A stretch of 21,430 nt of DNA from CAZQLE01 sp964593905 (GTDB lineage Bacteria > Chloroflexota > Anaerolineae > Anaerolineales > Anaerolineaceae). A program made the position numbers and the translations under genes. Every line of letters starts with the position of its first letter. Position 1 is the first letter of the stretch. The stretch lies in contig CAZQLE010000051.1 in the NCBI GenBank assembly GCA_964593905.1, positions 1 through 21,430 of the forward strand, in the 5' to 3' direction. Of this stretch, positions 7,706 through 15,270 are shown piece after piece. Under the pieces are notes generated by a model that searched no databases, had not been told where the DNA came from, and saw nothing but the letters and a program-made list of their open reading frames with translations.

Positions 7706-8157
7706 TTCATAATCCCAAAGAGCGTACCCGCTTCCTCCGCTTCGCTGTTGTCGGTTCCATTGGCGCAGCGGTGGATTTTGGGGCTTTTAATTTATCTATT
7801 GCACTGTTTGGCCTGCGCGCAATCGCAGCCAGTGCAATCTCATTTACGCTGGCGGTGATCAGCAATTTTCTGTGGAACCGTTACTGGACCTACCCCGATT
7901 CGCGGTCCAAACCAATCTGGCGGCAGCTAATTCAATTCACCATTATCAGCATCATCGGTATGGGAATCCGCCTGGGGATGTTTGCCCTGTTTGAAAACCC
8001 ATTAATCCGGTTTTTTACCGGCAAACTGCCCGATAATTTTGTCCTCGAGCCGGTTTTTCTGGGGCATAACGTGATCCTTGCCTTTGCCATTGGCGTTGTC
8101 ATGTTATGGAATTTCTTCGCAAATCGAGTGTGGACCTACAGCGACATCGATGAGTAG
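7702..8157 (+). CDS. GtrA-like four-TM membrane protein
   Basis: The ATG at 7702 overlaps the preceding TGA (ATGA), implying coupled translation. An in-frame ATG at 7624 would lie deep inside the epimerase gene and add an unrelated leader. The 151 residues begin with RFLRFAVVGSIGAAVDFGAF and end with VVMLWNFFANRVWTY, the two signature ends of the GtrA/DPMS fold (PF04138), with four predicted helices. The internal repeat is visible as SNFLWNRYWTY (about 54-64). Family members are thought to move lipid-linked sugars across the membrane or to support glycosyltransferases. Coupling to a UDP-sugar enzyme fits that role. Confidence 0.92.
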   Translation: MIHNPKERTRFLRFAVVGSIGAAVDFGAFNLSIALFGLRAIAASAISFTLAVISNFLWNRYWTYPDSRSKPIWRQLIQFTIISIIGMGIRLGMFALFENPLIRFFTGKLPDNFVLEPVFLGHNVILAFAIGVVMLWNFFANRVWTYSDIDE

Positions 8158-8237
8158 GCCATTATCAGGCGGGTGCTGAAGTTCAGGGCATCTGCGAGCC
8201 GGCAATGGCTTTGTGATTTAACCTATTGGGAGGCAGC

Positions 8238-9434
8238 ATGGCTGGCGATTTGACCAACTCGGTTTCACCGGCGAACCCCGAAGAGAGCAGCGCCCCCTTG
8301 CACGTGCGTTCACTGCGCGAGCTGGTAGACCTGGTCACCGGCCGGAATCTGCCGGCAGAAATCGCCCAGGGAGATGCAGGTCTGGCCGAAGTGCTGCCGT
8401 ATCCGTTTCTGGCGATGGTTGGGCAGCAAGAGATGAAACTGGCCTTGCTGCTCACCCTGCTAAACCCAAACATCGGCGGCGTACTGCTTATCGGTCCGCG
8501 CGGGGCAGGCAAAACCACGGCCATCCGCAGCACGCTGGACCTGCTCCCCGAGGTGATTCACTCTACCTGCTTTTACGGCTGCACCGAACAGGATGTGCTG
8601 GACGGCGGGATGGATGCTGTCTGCCCCGACTGCGCTAAAAAATTTGGCGAAGGCAAACCATTAACCCAGAAAGAACGCTCCCGGCTGGTGGAACTGCCGC
8701 TGAATGCCCGCCTGGAGGATGTCATCGGCGGGCTGGATGAGCGGGCCGCCATCCACGAACGATTCCGCCTCAAACGCGGTATTCTGGCACAGGCAGACCA
8801 AAACCTGTTATTTGTGGATGAGGTTAACCTGCTGCCGAATGAAATCATCAACGCCATTCTGGATGCAGCCGCACAAGGCAGCTACACGGTTCGCCGGGGG
8901 CCCATTTCGGCCACATATCGGGCACGGTTTGCGTTGATCGGGTCAATGAATCCGGAAGAGGGTTCATTGCGCCCGCAGATTATGGATCGGTTTGGACTGC
9001 GCGTGATTGTGAGCGGGTTAAAAGACCCCGAAGAACGGCGGCGGGCTTATACACGGGTGCGTGCCTTTCGCAGCAATCCGCGCGGGTTTATCCAGCAGTA
9101 CCAGAACGAAACATTGCAAGCGCGCAGCGAGATTCAAGAGATTCGGGCGCGAATTGATCAAATTGCCCTCCCCGAAGAAGTTGCCCGCAAGGGCATTGCA
9201 CTGATCGAAAAAATGCAAATCGACTCTTTGCGCGCCGAAATAGCCCTGTTTGAGGCTGCGCGGGCCTGCGCCGCGGCAGAAAACCGGCCAGAGGTTAACC
9301 TGGAAGATTTACGCCAGGTGGCCCCGCTTTGTCTGCGCCAGCGGCGCTCTGAATTTATGCTGCGCTATGTTGAAAACCAGCGCCAGGAAGATGCGGCGTT
9401 GCAGCAAATGGTCAAACAAATTCTCAACGATTAA
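8238..9434 (+). CDS. ChlI/BchI-like AAA+ ATPase (magnesium chelatase family)
   Basis: The start is ATG 8238 with GGGAGG just upstream; a TTG at 8226 precedes that site. Of 398 residues, Walker A is GPRGAGKT (86-93), Walker B LLFVDEV (190-196), and the ChlI-specific block SMNPEEGSLRPQIMDRFGLRV follows. In chlorophyll makers this ATPase drives Mg insertion into protoporphyrin with ChlD and ChlH; neither partner is in the window. Many non-phototrophs carry orphan ChlI-like proteins working with von Willebrand A proteins, or cobaltochelatase subunits, so the substrate is open. Between Walker A and the next conserved block is a Cys4 pattern (Cys111, 115, 129, 132; C-x3-C-x13-C-x2-C) that could bind zinc. 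The gap to the preceding gene is 80 bases. Confidence 0.9.
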   Translation: MAGDLTNSVSPANPEESSAPLHVRSLRELVDLVTGRNLPAEIAQGDAGLAEVLPYPFLAMVGQQEMKLALLLTLLNPNIGGVLLIGPRGAGKTTAIRSTLDLLPEVIHSTCFYGCTEQDVLDGGMDAVCPDCAKKFGEGKPLTQKERSRLVELPLNARLEDVIGGLDERAAIHERFRLKRGILAQADQNLLFVDEVNLLPNEIINAILDAAAQGSYTVRRGPISATYRARFALIGSMNPEEGSLRPQIMDRFGLRVIVSGLKDPEERRRAYTRVRAFRSNPRGFIQQYQNETLQARSEIQEIRARIDQIALPEEVARKGIALIEKMQIDSLRAEIALFEAARACAAAENRPEVNLEDLRQVAPLCLRQRRSEFMLRYVENQRQEDAALQQMVKQILND

Positions 9435-9454
9435 AAACAAAATTGGAGCCCAGT

Positions 9455-10456
9455 TTGTCTTCACAACCTGTTTCACACCGCGAGAAATTGCAGGCCTGTC
9501 TGAACGGAGAAACCGGCGGCGGCGTCCCGGTTGCATTATGGCGTCACTTCCCGGTGGATGATCAAGATGCCCATCATCTGGCTGCCGCACAAATTCAATT
9601 TCAAGATATTTATGATTTTGACTTTGTAAAAGTCTCTCCATCTTCTTCCAGTTGCCTGGTCGATTGGGGTGGAGCGTCTCGTTGGAATGGGAACCCGGAA
9701 GGAACCCGTGATTATCTCGCGCGCGTGATTCAAAAACCTCAAGACTGGGAAAAACTTTCTCTGCTAAACCCAAGCCGGGGCGAGCTGGGACGCCAACTGG
9801 AATGTATTGACGCATTGACCCGGCATTATTCCCCACACACCCCGGTCATCGCCACAATCTTTAGCCCAATGGCACAGGCCAAAAACCTGGCCGGAAGAGA
9901 AACCGTGCTGGCCCATTTGCGCCAGTATCCTGCTGCCCTGCAGCAGGGCCTCGAAATTATCACCCGGACCACCCGGCGGTTTGTGGAAGAGATTGTAAAA
10001 AAAGGGGTGGACGGTATTTTCTACGCCATCCAATACGGTCAGTACCAACTGCTGACCAACGCCGAGTTTGAGCATTTCCACAAACCTTATGATCAGGCCG
10101 TCTTGCAGACCGCCCAAGACCTGTGGCTTAATGTTGGGCATCTGCATGGCGAAAACATCATGTTCGATCAGGTAAAAGACTACCCCTTTGCAATCTTAAA
10201 CTGGCACGACCGACAAACAAAGCCCACTCTGGCCGAAGCTCAAAAGACCTTTCAGGGCGCGGTCTGCGGCGGCATCCGGCAGTGGGATACGCTGGTTTAT
10301 GGGACGGCCGAAGACGTTACCCTAGAAGCAAACGAAGCCATTCAATCCACACAGGGAAAGAAGTTCGTCCTGGGCTCGGGCTGCGTTGTTCCGGTAACTG
10401 CACCACACGGCAACCTGATGGCAGCCGTTAAGGCTGCCCGATCTTTGGAGGGTTAA
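9455..10456 (+). CDS. Uroporphyrinogen decarboxylase (URO-D) superfamily protein
   Basis: The likely start is TTG 9455, six bases after TTGGAG (9443-9448); there is no better ATG. The 333-residue protein has the URO-D barrel pattern: an opening REKLQACLNGE, PVALWRHFP, FQDIYDFDFVKVSP, VIATIFSPMAQAKNLAGRE, a glycine-rich YAIQYGQY block, a His-containing NVGHLHGENI, and FVLGSGCVVPVTAPHGNL near the end. Canonical HemE carries RQAGRYLPEY near its N-terminus with two essential arginines; that motif is missing. The protein therefore belongs to the wider COG0407 group, which includes methylcobamide:CoM-type methyltransferases. Both decarboxylase and corrinoid methyltransferase roles remain possible. 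It lies 20 bases after the ChlI-like gene and 2 bases before rsmD. Confidence 0.88.
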   Translation: MSSQPVSHREKLQACLNGETGGGVPVALWRHFPVDDQDAHHLAAAQIQFQDIYDFDFVKVSPSSSSCLVDWGGASRWNGNPEGTRDYLARVIQKPQDWEKLSLLNPSRGELGRQLECIDALTRHYSPHTPVIATIFSPMAQAKNLAGRETVLAHLRQYPAALQQGLEIITRTTRRFVEEIVKKGVDGIFYAIQYGQYQLLTNAEFEHFHKPYDQAVLQTAQDLWLNVGHLHGENIMFDQVKDYPFAILNWHDRQTKPTLAEAQKTFQGAVCGGIRQWDTLVYGTAEDVTLEANEAIQSTQGKKFVLGSGCVVPVTAPHGNLMAAVKAARSLEG

Positions 10457-10458
10457 TT

Positions 10459-11025
10459 TTGAGTAATCCAAGAATTATTGGCGGAACCGCCCGCGGTGTC
10501 CGGCTGGCAATGGTCCCCGGTGATGTAACCCGCCCCATTACCGACCGGGTCAAAGAAGCGCTTTTCAACATTCTGGGGCCCGATATCGTCGGAGCTAATT
10601 TTTATGATCTGTTTGGCGGCACCGGCAGCGTTGGCATTGAGGCGCTCAGTCGCGGGGCCGCATTTTTACGAATATCCGATAACAACCGCGGCGCATACGA
10701 GACCATCAAAAAGAACCTCAAAACCACCCGTTTTGAAGAAAAAGCTCAGGTCTTGTTTGGAGATGTATTTGCCCACTTGCGCCAGCCGGTGGATCGCTCT
10801 TTTGAATATATCTACATTGCCCCGCCCCAGTATAAAGGCATGTGGCAGCAGACCATTCAGGCTGTGGATGCGCATCCCAACCTGTTAAGCGACGATGGCT
10901 GGGTGATCGTCCAGATCGACCCATTGGAGTACGAGTCTTTGCAGTTGCAACACTTTAAAGAATTTGATCAGCGCCGCTACGGTTCAACGCTGTTAATTTT
11001 TTATGAAACGCATTCCGAAAATTAA
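10459..11025 (+). CDS. rsmD: RsmD-type 16S rRNA (guanine-N2) methyltransferase
   Basis: The start is TTG 10459, six bases after GGAGGG (10447-10452) and 2 bases after the previous stop. The opening RIIGGTARGVRL and TRPITDRVKEALFNIL are diagnostic of RsmD, which methylates G966 of 16S rRNA from S-adenosylmethionine. The SAM loop reads DLFGGTGSVGIEALSRGA (50-67). At residues 121-125, where the family has DPPY, this protein has APPQY: the acidic residue is Ala and a Gln is inserted. The usual acidic residue after the second strand also appears altered (RISDNNRGA). Either the lineage uses a variant active site or activity has changed. The 188 residues are otherwise of normal length. Confidence 0.88.
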   Translation: MSNPRIIGGTARGVRLAMVPGDVTRPITDRVKEALFNILGPDIVGANFYDLFGGTGSVGIEALSRGAAFLRISDNNRGAYETIKKNLKTTRFEEKAQVLFGDVFAHLRQPVDRSFEYIYIAPPQYKGMWQQTIQAVDAHPNLLSDDGWVIVQIDPLEYESLQLQHFKEFDQRRYGSTLLIFYETHSEN

Positions 11026-11053
11026 GTCTTAGCTTTCTTCAACCGGCAACCGC

Positions 11054-11575
11054 TCAAGCCGTCTCGTTAAAGACCACCTGAAGCCGTTCTTTCTCGTCGT
11101 AATAAGACCGCGCCGAAAAAGACGGCTCGGCAGGTTTTAACCGCAAAATCCGCGGAAGCAATATCGGCAGATCTTCCACCAGTGAAAGATCGTTTAGCCG
11201 GTGAACGCTCACCCATTCCGGGCTGCCTTCGTGAGATGGCTGCAATTCGCCAGCAGTATAATCTGCACGAAATATGAAGATGCAAATGCCAATGGCCTCA
11301 CTGGCATCCACCAGCAAAGTGCCGCACAGGCGCAAATTTTCAACCGTCAGGCCGGTTTCTTCCAATACTTCACGCCGCGCCGCAGCTTCAACATCTTCAC
11401 CGCGTTCAATGTGGCCCCCAACGCCATTGTACCGGTTTGCCCACAGCCGTTTTGTGGGCGCACCGCGCAGCAACAAAACATCATCGCCCCGGGTAATAAA
11501 GACCAGCACGCGCGGAATGGTCATATAGCAGTCAGTGGAAACACCCTGATCTTTCTTTGGCAAGGCACGCTCCAT
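11054..11575 (-). CDS. Nudix hydrolase
   Basis: A perfect Nudix box (Gx5Ex7REUxEExGU) spans residues 54-76, reading from GHIERGE to REVLEETGL, and provides the metal site for cleaving nucleoside diphosphates linked to X. The N-terminal strand is PRVLVFITRGDDVLLLRG. The layout is like the MutT/8-oxo-dGTP group, but substrate cannot be told from sequence. The start is uncertain: ATG 11575 has no ribosome site, and ATG 11524 (residue 18, just before the first strand) has none either. The gene is last in a minus-strand series after aldolase, beyond a strong hairpin, so it may have its own weak promoter (TACCCT lies right before 11575). No convincing terminator follows it. Confidence 0.93.
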   Translation of the reverse strand: MERALPKKDQGVSTDCYMTIPRVLVFITRGDDVLLLRGAPTKRLWANRYNGVGGHIERGEDVEAAARREVLEETGLTVENLRLCGTLLVDASEAIGICIFIFRADYTAGELQPSHEGSPEWVSVHRLNDLSLVEDLPILLPRILRLKPAEPSFSARSYYDEKERLQVVFNETA

Positions 11576-11615
11576 TTTTTAGGGTAGCCAGCCGGGTCAC
11601 GTCACCCCGAAAATT

Positions 11616-11665
11616 CAGAGCGCAGCCGGCTTCCATGTTGGAAAACTTCTGCGCTCTGTTTTTTT
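11616..11665 (+). terminator. Strong hairpin with T7 tract, plus-strand orientation
   Basis: CAGAGCGCAG (11616-11625) pairs perfectly with CTGCGCTCTG (11649-11658), and an inner stem TTCCA/TGGAA (11631-11635, 11639-11643) extends the hairpin. TTTTTTT (11659-11665) follows on the plus strand. On the minus strand the tail is only GAATTTTC, so it would be a weaker terminator for the aldolase gene. Both flanking genes are on the minus strand. Confidence 0.8.
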
Positions 11666-11699
11666 GCCCCGGAACTCCCGGTCAGGTTAAAGTAATTAT

Positions 11700-12647
11700 T
11701 TAGGAAACCAGCTTGCGCACATCGGCCAGTTGGTTTGCACTGCCAAGCTTCCCATTCTTCGCAGCAATGAATGAAGCATAAGCAGCCATGAAGTCTTTGC
11801 CCACCGGGCGAAGGTCGAAATTCTCAGGGTGATCGCGGAAATGCTCGCGATGAACACGCGTCCACACCAGACGGCCATCGGTATCGATATTGATCTTGAC
11901 CACACCCAACCGCGCAGCCTCATGGAACTGGTTGTCATCGACGCCCTTAGCGCCCTTCAAACTGCCGCCGGCCGCGTTGATCCGGGCAACTTCTTCCTGT
12001 GGAACCGAGCTGGAGCCGTGCATCACCAGCGGGAAGCCCGGCAGCCGCTTCTGAATCTCGGCCAACACATCAAAGCGCAACGCCTGGCTGCCCGAGAATT
12101 TGAAAGCGCCGTGGCTGGTGCCGATGGCCACAGCCAGTGAATCACATTGCGAGCGCTCAACAAATTCTTTGGCTGTTTCAGGATCAGTCAATTTCGCATT
12201 GGCCTCATCCACCTTAACATGCTCTTCCACGCCGCCCAGTTGGCCCAGTTCGGCTTCCACCACAATGCCTTTGGCATGAGCGGCATCCACCACCCGACGG
12301 GTAATTTCAATGTTTTTCTCAAAATCATGATGGCTGGCATCGATCATCACCGAGCTGTAAAAGCCGCTGTTGATGCAGTCATAACAGGTTTCTTCGTCGC
12401 CGTGATCAAGATGAACAGCAAAAACAGCTTCAGGGAAGACAACTTCAGCCGAACGAATCAGCCCTTCAAGCATGGCTTTGTGGGTGTAAGAGCGGGCGCC
12501 TTTACTGATCTGAATAATGAAGGGCGCCTGGCTATCGAGACAACCGCGAAACAAACCCATCGTCTGTTCCAGATTATTGATGTTATACGCCCCAATGGCA
12601 TATTTTCCATAGGCGGCTTCGAACAATTTTTTAGTCGTTACAATCAT
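11700..12647 (-). CDS. fba: Class II fructose-bisphosphate aldolase
   Basis: The enzyme splits fructose 1,6-bisphosphate into dihydroxyacetone phosphate and glyceraldehyde 3-phosphate, reversibly, using zinc. Zinc-binding and catalytic blocks are seen in order: HLDHGDE (79-85), EAELGQLGGVE (131-141), GTSHG (176-180, His179), MHGSS (209-213, His210), then KINIDTD (251-257) for the phosphate and substrate. Length is 315 residues, normal for class IIB. AGGAG five bases or so before ATG 12647 supports the start. It lies 115 bases downstream of the phosphofructokinase gene on the same strand, giving two successive glycolytic steps. No clear promoter was found in that gap. Confidence 0.97.
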   Translation of the reverse strand: MIVTTKKLFEAAYGKYAIGAYNINNLEQTMGLFRGCLDSQAPFIIQISKGARSYTHKAMLEGLIRSAEVVFPEAVFAVHLDHGDEETCYDCINSGFYSSVMIDASHHDFEKNIEITRRVVDAAHAKGIVVEAELGQLGGVEEHVKVDEANAKLTDPETAKEFVERSQCDSLAVAIGTSHGAFKFSGSQALRFDVLAEIQKRLPGFPLVMHGSSSVPQEEVARINAAGGSLKGAKGVDDNQFHEAARLGVVKINIDTDGRLVWTRVHREHFRDHPENFDLRPVGKDFMAAYASFIAAKNGKLGSANQLADVRKLVS

Positions 12648-12762
12648 TTTGGTCTCCTGTTCAGAAGTGATTCAAACCCGGTCTCAAATATCGGTTCCTT
12701 CACCATTCGCCATCTCCCAACAAGCCGCGCAAACGGGCAGAGAAACCAGATAACAATCTTTA

Positions 12763-13935
12763 TTAGCTCAAGAACATCGGAATGCCCATAAAATCTTTGA
12801 TCTTTGGCTTGTATTGCTCAATATCATAGAACGCGGGAACATCAACCCGCTTTTTGCCGGCCAACACCATGTTCACCGGTACGGTGGTATATTTACCGCC
12901 ATGCAGCGCCACCATTTTGCCCGTTTCATTGCGGCGGATCAACTGGATCGCCAGGTGACCAAAGGACATGGCGACCATGCGGTCCAACGAATCGGGCGCA
13001 CCTGAACGCATCATATATCCCAACTGCTGATACATCATATCTTGCCCGGTGCGGCGCTTAATGGCTTCAGCCACCACAACACCCACCCCGCCCAGTTTTC
13101 GATGCCCGTAGGCATCCGCTTCGCCCATCTCAATCACATCTGCGCCTTCCATAATTGCGCCCTCAGAAATGGTGAGAATGGCATAATTGGAAGGATTTTC
13201 ACGTTTATCTTTCAAGATAAATTCAGACAACTTATCAATGTTAAAAGGTACCTCAGAGATGATCGAGCGATCCACATACGCCAGATATCCCGAGATCAGG
13301 CTGGTTTCACCCGAGTTGCGGCCAAACAGTTCCACCACGCCAATGCGCTCATGTGAACCAAGCGCAGAGCGCATATTTGAAATCATATCCACACTGCGCG
13401 TAACAGCGGTCGAAAAACCAATGCAATAATCGGTGCCAAAGACATCATTATCCATCGTCTTTGGAATTGCGACCACGGGGATGCCCTCTTTATGCAGCCG
13501 AACCGAATAGCTTAACGTATCATCACCGCCGATCGTAACCAGGGTATCAATTCCCAGATACTCAATGACTTTGAGGATATGATCGGTATAATCCATCACA
13601 CCTTGATCATTGACCTGTTTACCAAGTGAGGAATTCTTAAGAAAGTCTGGAATTCCGGCCGGTTTAACATTTTGCGGGTTTGTGCGAGAGGTATGCAAAA
13701 AGGTGCCGCCGGTACGATCAATAATGCGCACATCTTCTGCGGTCAACCGGCGCGTATAATAATCATGCGTTGCCGGGTCAGCGATATTGAAATTAAGCAA
13801 ACCACCCCACCCCTTGCGAATACCAATGACCTGGTAATCATTTTCAAGGGCGCTAAAAACCACCGCCTTCATACATGGATTTAAGCCTGGGACATCCCCA
13901 CCACCAGTCAGAAGTCCAATCGTTTTCTTAGCCAT
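12763..13935 (-). CDS. pfp: Phosphofructokinase, PPi-dependent type by motif
   Basis: The protein (390 residues) has the PFK fold: TIGLLTGGGDVPGLNP (5-20), then TIGGDDTLS (134-142), then PKTMDND (158-164), GRNSGE, and the late block MMYQQLGYMMRSGAPDSLDR. Asp139 in GGDDT replaces the Gly of ATP-PFKs, and Lys159 in PKTMDND replaces their Gly. In characterised enzymes these two residues mark use of pyrophosphate instead of ATP, making the reaction reversible (fructose 6-phosphate to fructose 1,6-bisphosphate). GGAGG is followed at suitable distance by ATG 13935. The histidine kinase gene ends 36 bases upstream, suggesting cotranscription. I am sure of the family and fairly sure of the phosphoryl donor. 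Confidence 0.92.
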   Translation of the reverse strand: MAKKTIGLLTGGGDVPGLNPCMKAVVFSALENDYQVIGIRKGWGGLLNFNIADPATHDYYTRRLTAEDVRIIDRTGGTFLHTSRTNPQNVKPAGIPDFLKNSSLGKQVNDQGVMDYTDHILKVIEYLGIDTLVTIGGDDTLSYSVRLHKEGIPVVAIPKTMDNDVFGTDYCIGFSTAVTRSVDMISNMRSALGSHERIGVVELFGRNSGETSLISGYLAYVDRSIISEVPFNIDKLSEFILKDKRENPSNYAILTISEGAIMEGADVIEMGEADAYGHRKLGGVGVVVAEAIKRRTGQDMMYQQLGYMMRSGAPDSLDRMVAMSFGHLAIQLIRRNETGKMVALHGGKYTTVPVNMVLAGKKRVDVPAFYDIEQYKPKIKDFMGIPMFLS

Positions 13936-13971
13936 CTAAGATTTCCTCCATGAAGAATGAAAAATGATTCG

Positions 13972-15042
13972 TTAACCCGCCCTATCATTCGCACGATCGA
14001 GGCAGGGTACGGTCAAACCCACTTTACAACCCTGACCAACACCAGATTCAATATCGATATAACCACCCATCATTTCAACGCGTTCGCGTAAAAGTTTTAA
14101 CCCCAGCTTGCCAGATTCCTCGATCTTTTTCGCATCAAAACCATGTCCATTATCCGTCACAATCGCCCGCACCTGGTTTTCTTCTAGTGATAACAGAACA
14201 TTGACCGTCAGACGCCCCTGCATATCCGGGTTGTGACGAACTGCATTTCCCATCAGCTCTTGCACCGCCCGAAAAACCATCACTTCAACATAAGTCTCCA
14301 GCCGGCGTTCCTGGCCTTTCACCGCCAGGCTCGCTTCGACAGAATTTTGCTGCTTAAACGATTCAATATAGCGCCGCAAAGTCGGTGCCAACCCAAGGTC
14401 ATCCAACATCATCGGGCGAAGTTCACCGATAAAGCCTTTTAGTTTATTAAAAGTTTTGCTGGCCTCCACCTTTAATTCGGCCAGTTCTTCTTTGGCGCGA
14501 TTTGGGTCAATTTCCAACAGACGTGAAGCAATATCCATGCGCAAAATAAAATTGGAAAGCGCCTGGGCAGGGCCATCGTGCATTTGGGTCGAAAGGCGTT
14601 GGCGCACCGATTCCTGTGCGTTCACAACCATTTCGACAACACCGGTTGTATTGGACTTTGAATTGATACTTGCCGGCGTGGCTGAAGAAAGCCCGGCCTG
14701 AATTCTTTCTAAAACCGCGACCAGTCGCTGCGCGCCGGTCTGATCGGTTTGCAGTTTTTCAAGCTGTCCCCGCATCACCAGCAAACGCTGCTGGGCGTCC
14801 AATGCTTCATCGTAAACACGACGAATATCACCCCGGGGAACGGTTTCCAACTGTGACCAGATCTGTTGCAGTCGTCCGGTCAAGGCCTGATTTCGCTGCG
14901 TAAGCCGCGACATCTCAGCTTTGCTTTGTTCAAGCATCATCCCAACATCTTTCAACATCCGACGAGTTTCATCCAACTCATTGGCTACATCCTGCTGCAA
15001 ATCCTGCCAGGTTGTGGTCGCATCATTAAATTGGGCATCCAT
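13972..15042 (-). CDS. DegS-like cytosolic sensor histidine kinase
   Basis: The start is ATG 15042, preceded by GAGGTG (15046-15051); the frame also contains a TTG at 15090 without support. The 356-residue protein has no membrane helix. Residues about 10-110 are a long coiled coil with heptads. The HisKA_3 dimerisation/phosphoacceptor block is STQMHDGPAQALSN with His155. The segment GELRPMMLDDLGLAPTLRRYI closely follows DegS of Bacillus. The ATPase part shows the N box ELMGNAVRHN (Asn266 region), DNGHGFD (297-303) and GLKLLRERVEMMGG. No response regulator is within the window; the next genes are pfp and fba. The signal sensed is unknown. A promoter lies just upstream (15107-15115). Confidence 0.92.
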   Translation of the reverse strand: MDAQFNDATTTWQDLQQDVANELDETRRMLKDVGMMLEQSKAEMSRLTQRNQALTGRLQQIWSQLETVPRGDIRRVYDEALDAQQRLLVMRGQLEKLQTDQTGAQRLVAVLERIQAGLSSATPASINSKSNTTGVVEMVVNAQESVRQRLSTQMHDGPAQALSNFILRMDIASRLLEIDPNRAKEELAELKVEASKTFNKLKGFIGELRPMMLDDLGLAPTLRRYIESFKQQNSVEASLAVKGQERRLETYVEVMVFRAVQELMGNAVRHNPDMQGRLTVNVLLSLEENQVRAIVTDNGHGFDAKKIEESGKLGLKLLRERVEMMGGYIDIESGVGQGCKVGLTVPCLDRANDRAG

Positions 15043-15106
15043 GGTCACCTCAATGTTAGGGATGTAAGGATCAATCTCATGTTTATACAATTCATCCCAA
15101 TATGAA

Positions 15107-15115
15107 ATTATAGCA
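15107..15115 (-). promoter_or_regulatory. Extended -10 promoter of the histidine kinase gene
   Basis: On the minus strand TGCTATAAT is a perfect extended -10, with a likely start near 15100 and a leader of about 58 bases to ATG 15042. The -35 is weak (TTTGTT at a 16-base spacing). The same nine bases form the extended -10 at 4374-4382. The rest of the gap (15116-15270) holds only a short inverted repeat (CCATTC/GAATGG near 15161-15180) without a T-tract and no recognisable gene. Confidence 0.6.
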
Positions 15116-15270
15116 TACTACCCTTTACAACAAACCTGCTGTTTACCACTGGCTCGGCCATTCACCAGGTCGCGAATGGGCTTATGTCCACCCCTGCGGC
15201 TGTACCGCCTGACAGAAATGAGGCAATTTTTCTTCCGGCAGCTTTGCAAACTGCCATAAGCAGTGACCGA

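Noticed and set aside
9309..9836. 175-codon minus-strand frame
   Set aside because: Antisense across the end of the ChlI-like gene and start of the URO-D gene; both have strong family motifs.
9455..10456. Naming the URO-D protein hemE
   Set aside because: The N-terminal RQAGRY-type motif with the essential arginines is not present, so only the superfamily is claimed.
12147..12791. 214-codon plus-strand frame
   Set aside because: Antisense to the aldolase gene and its upstream gap; no known motif, and the aldolase is complete and conserved.
15161..15270. Terminator or small RNA in the gap after the glycosyltransferase block
   Set aside because: The inverted repeats (CCATTC/GAATGG and GGCAG/CTGCC) are short and have no T-tract on the relevant strand, and no promoter points at them.
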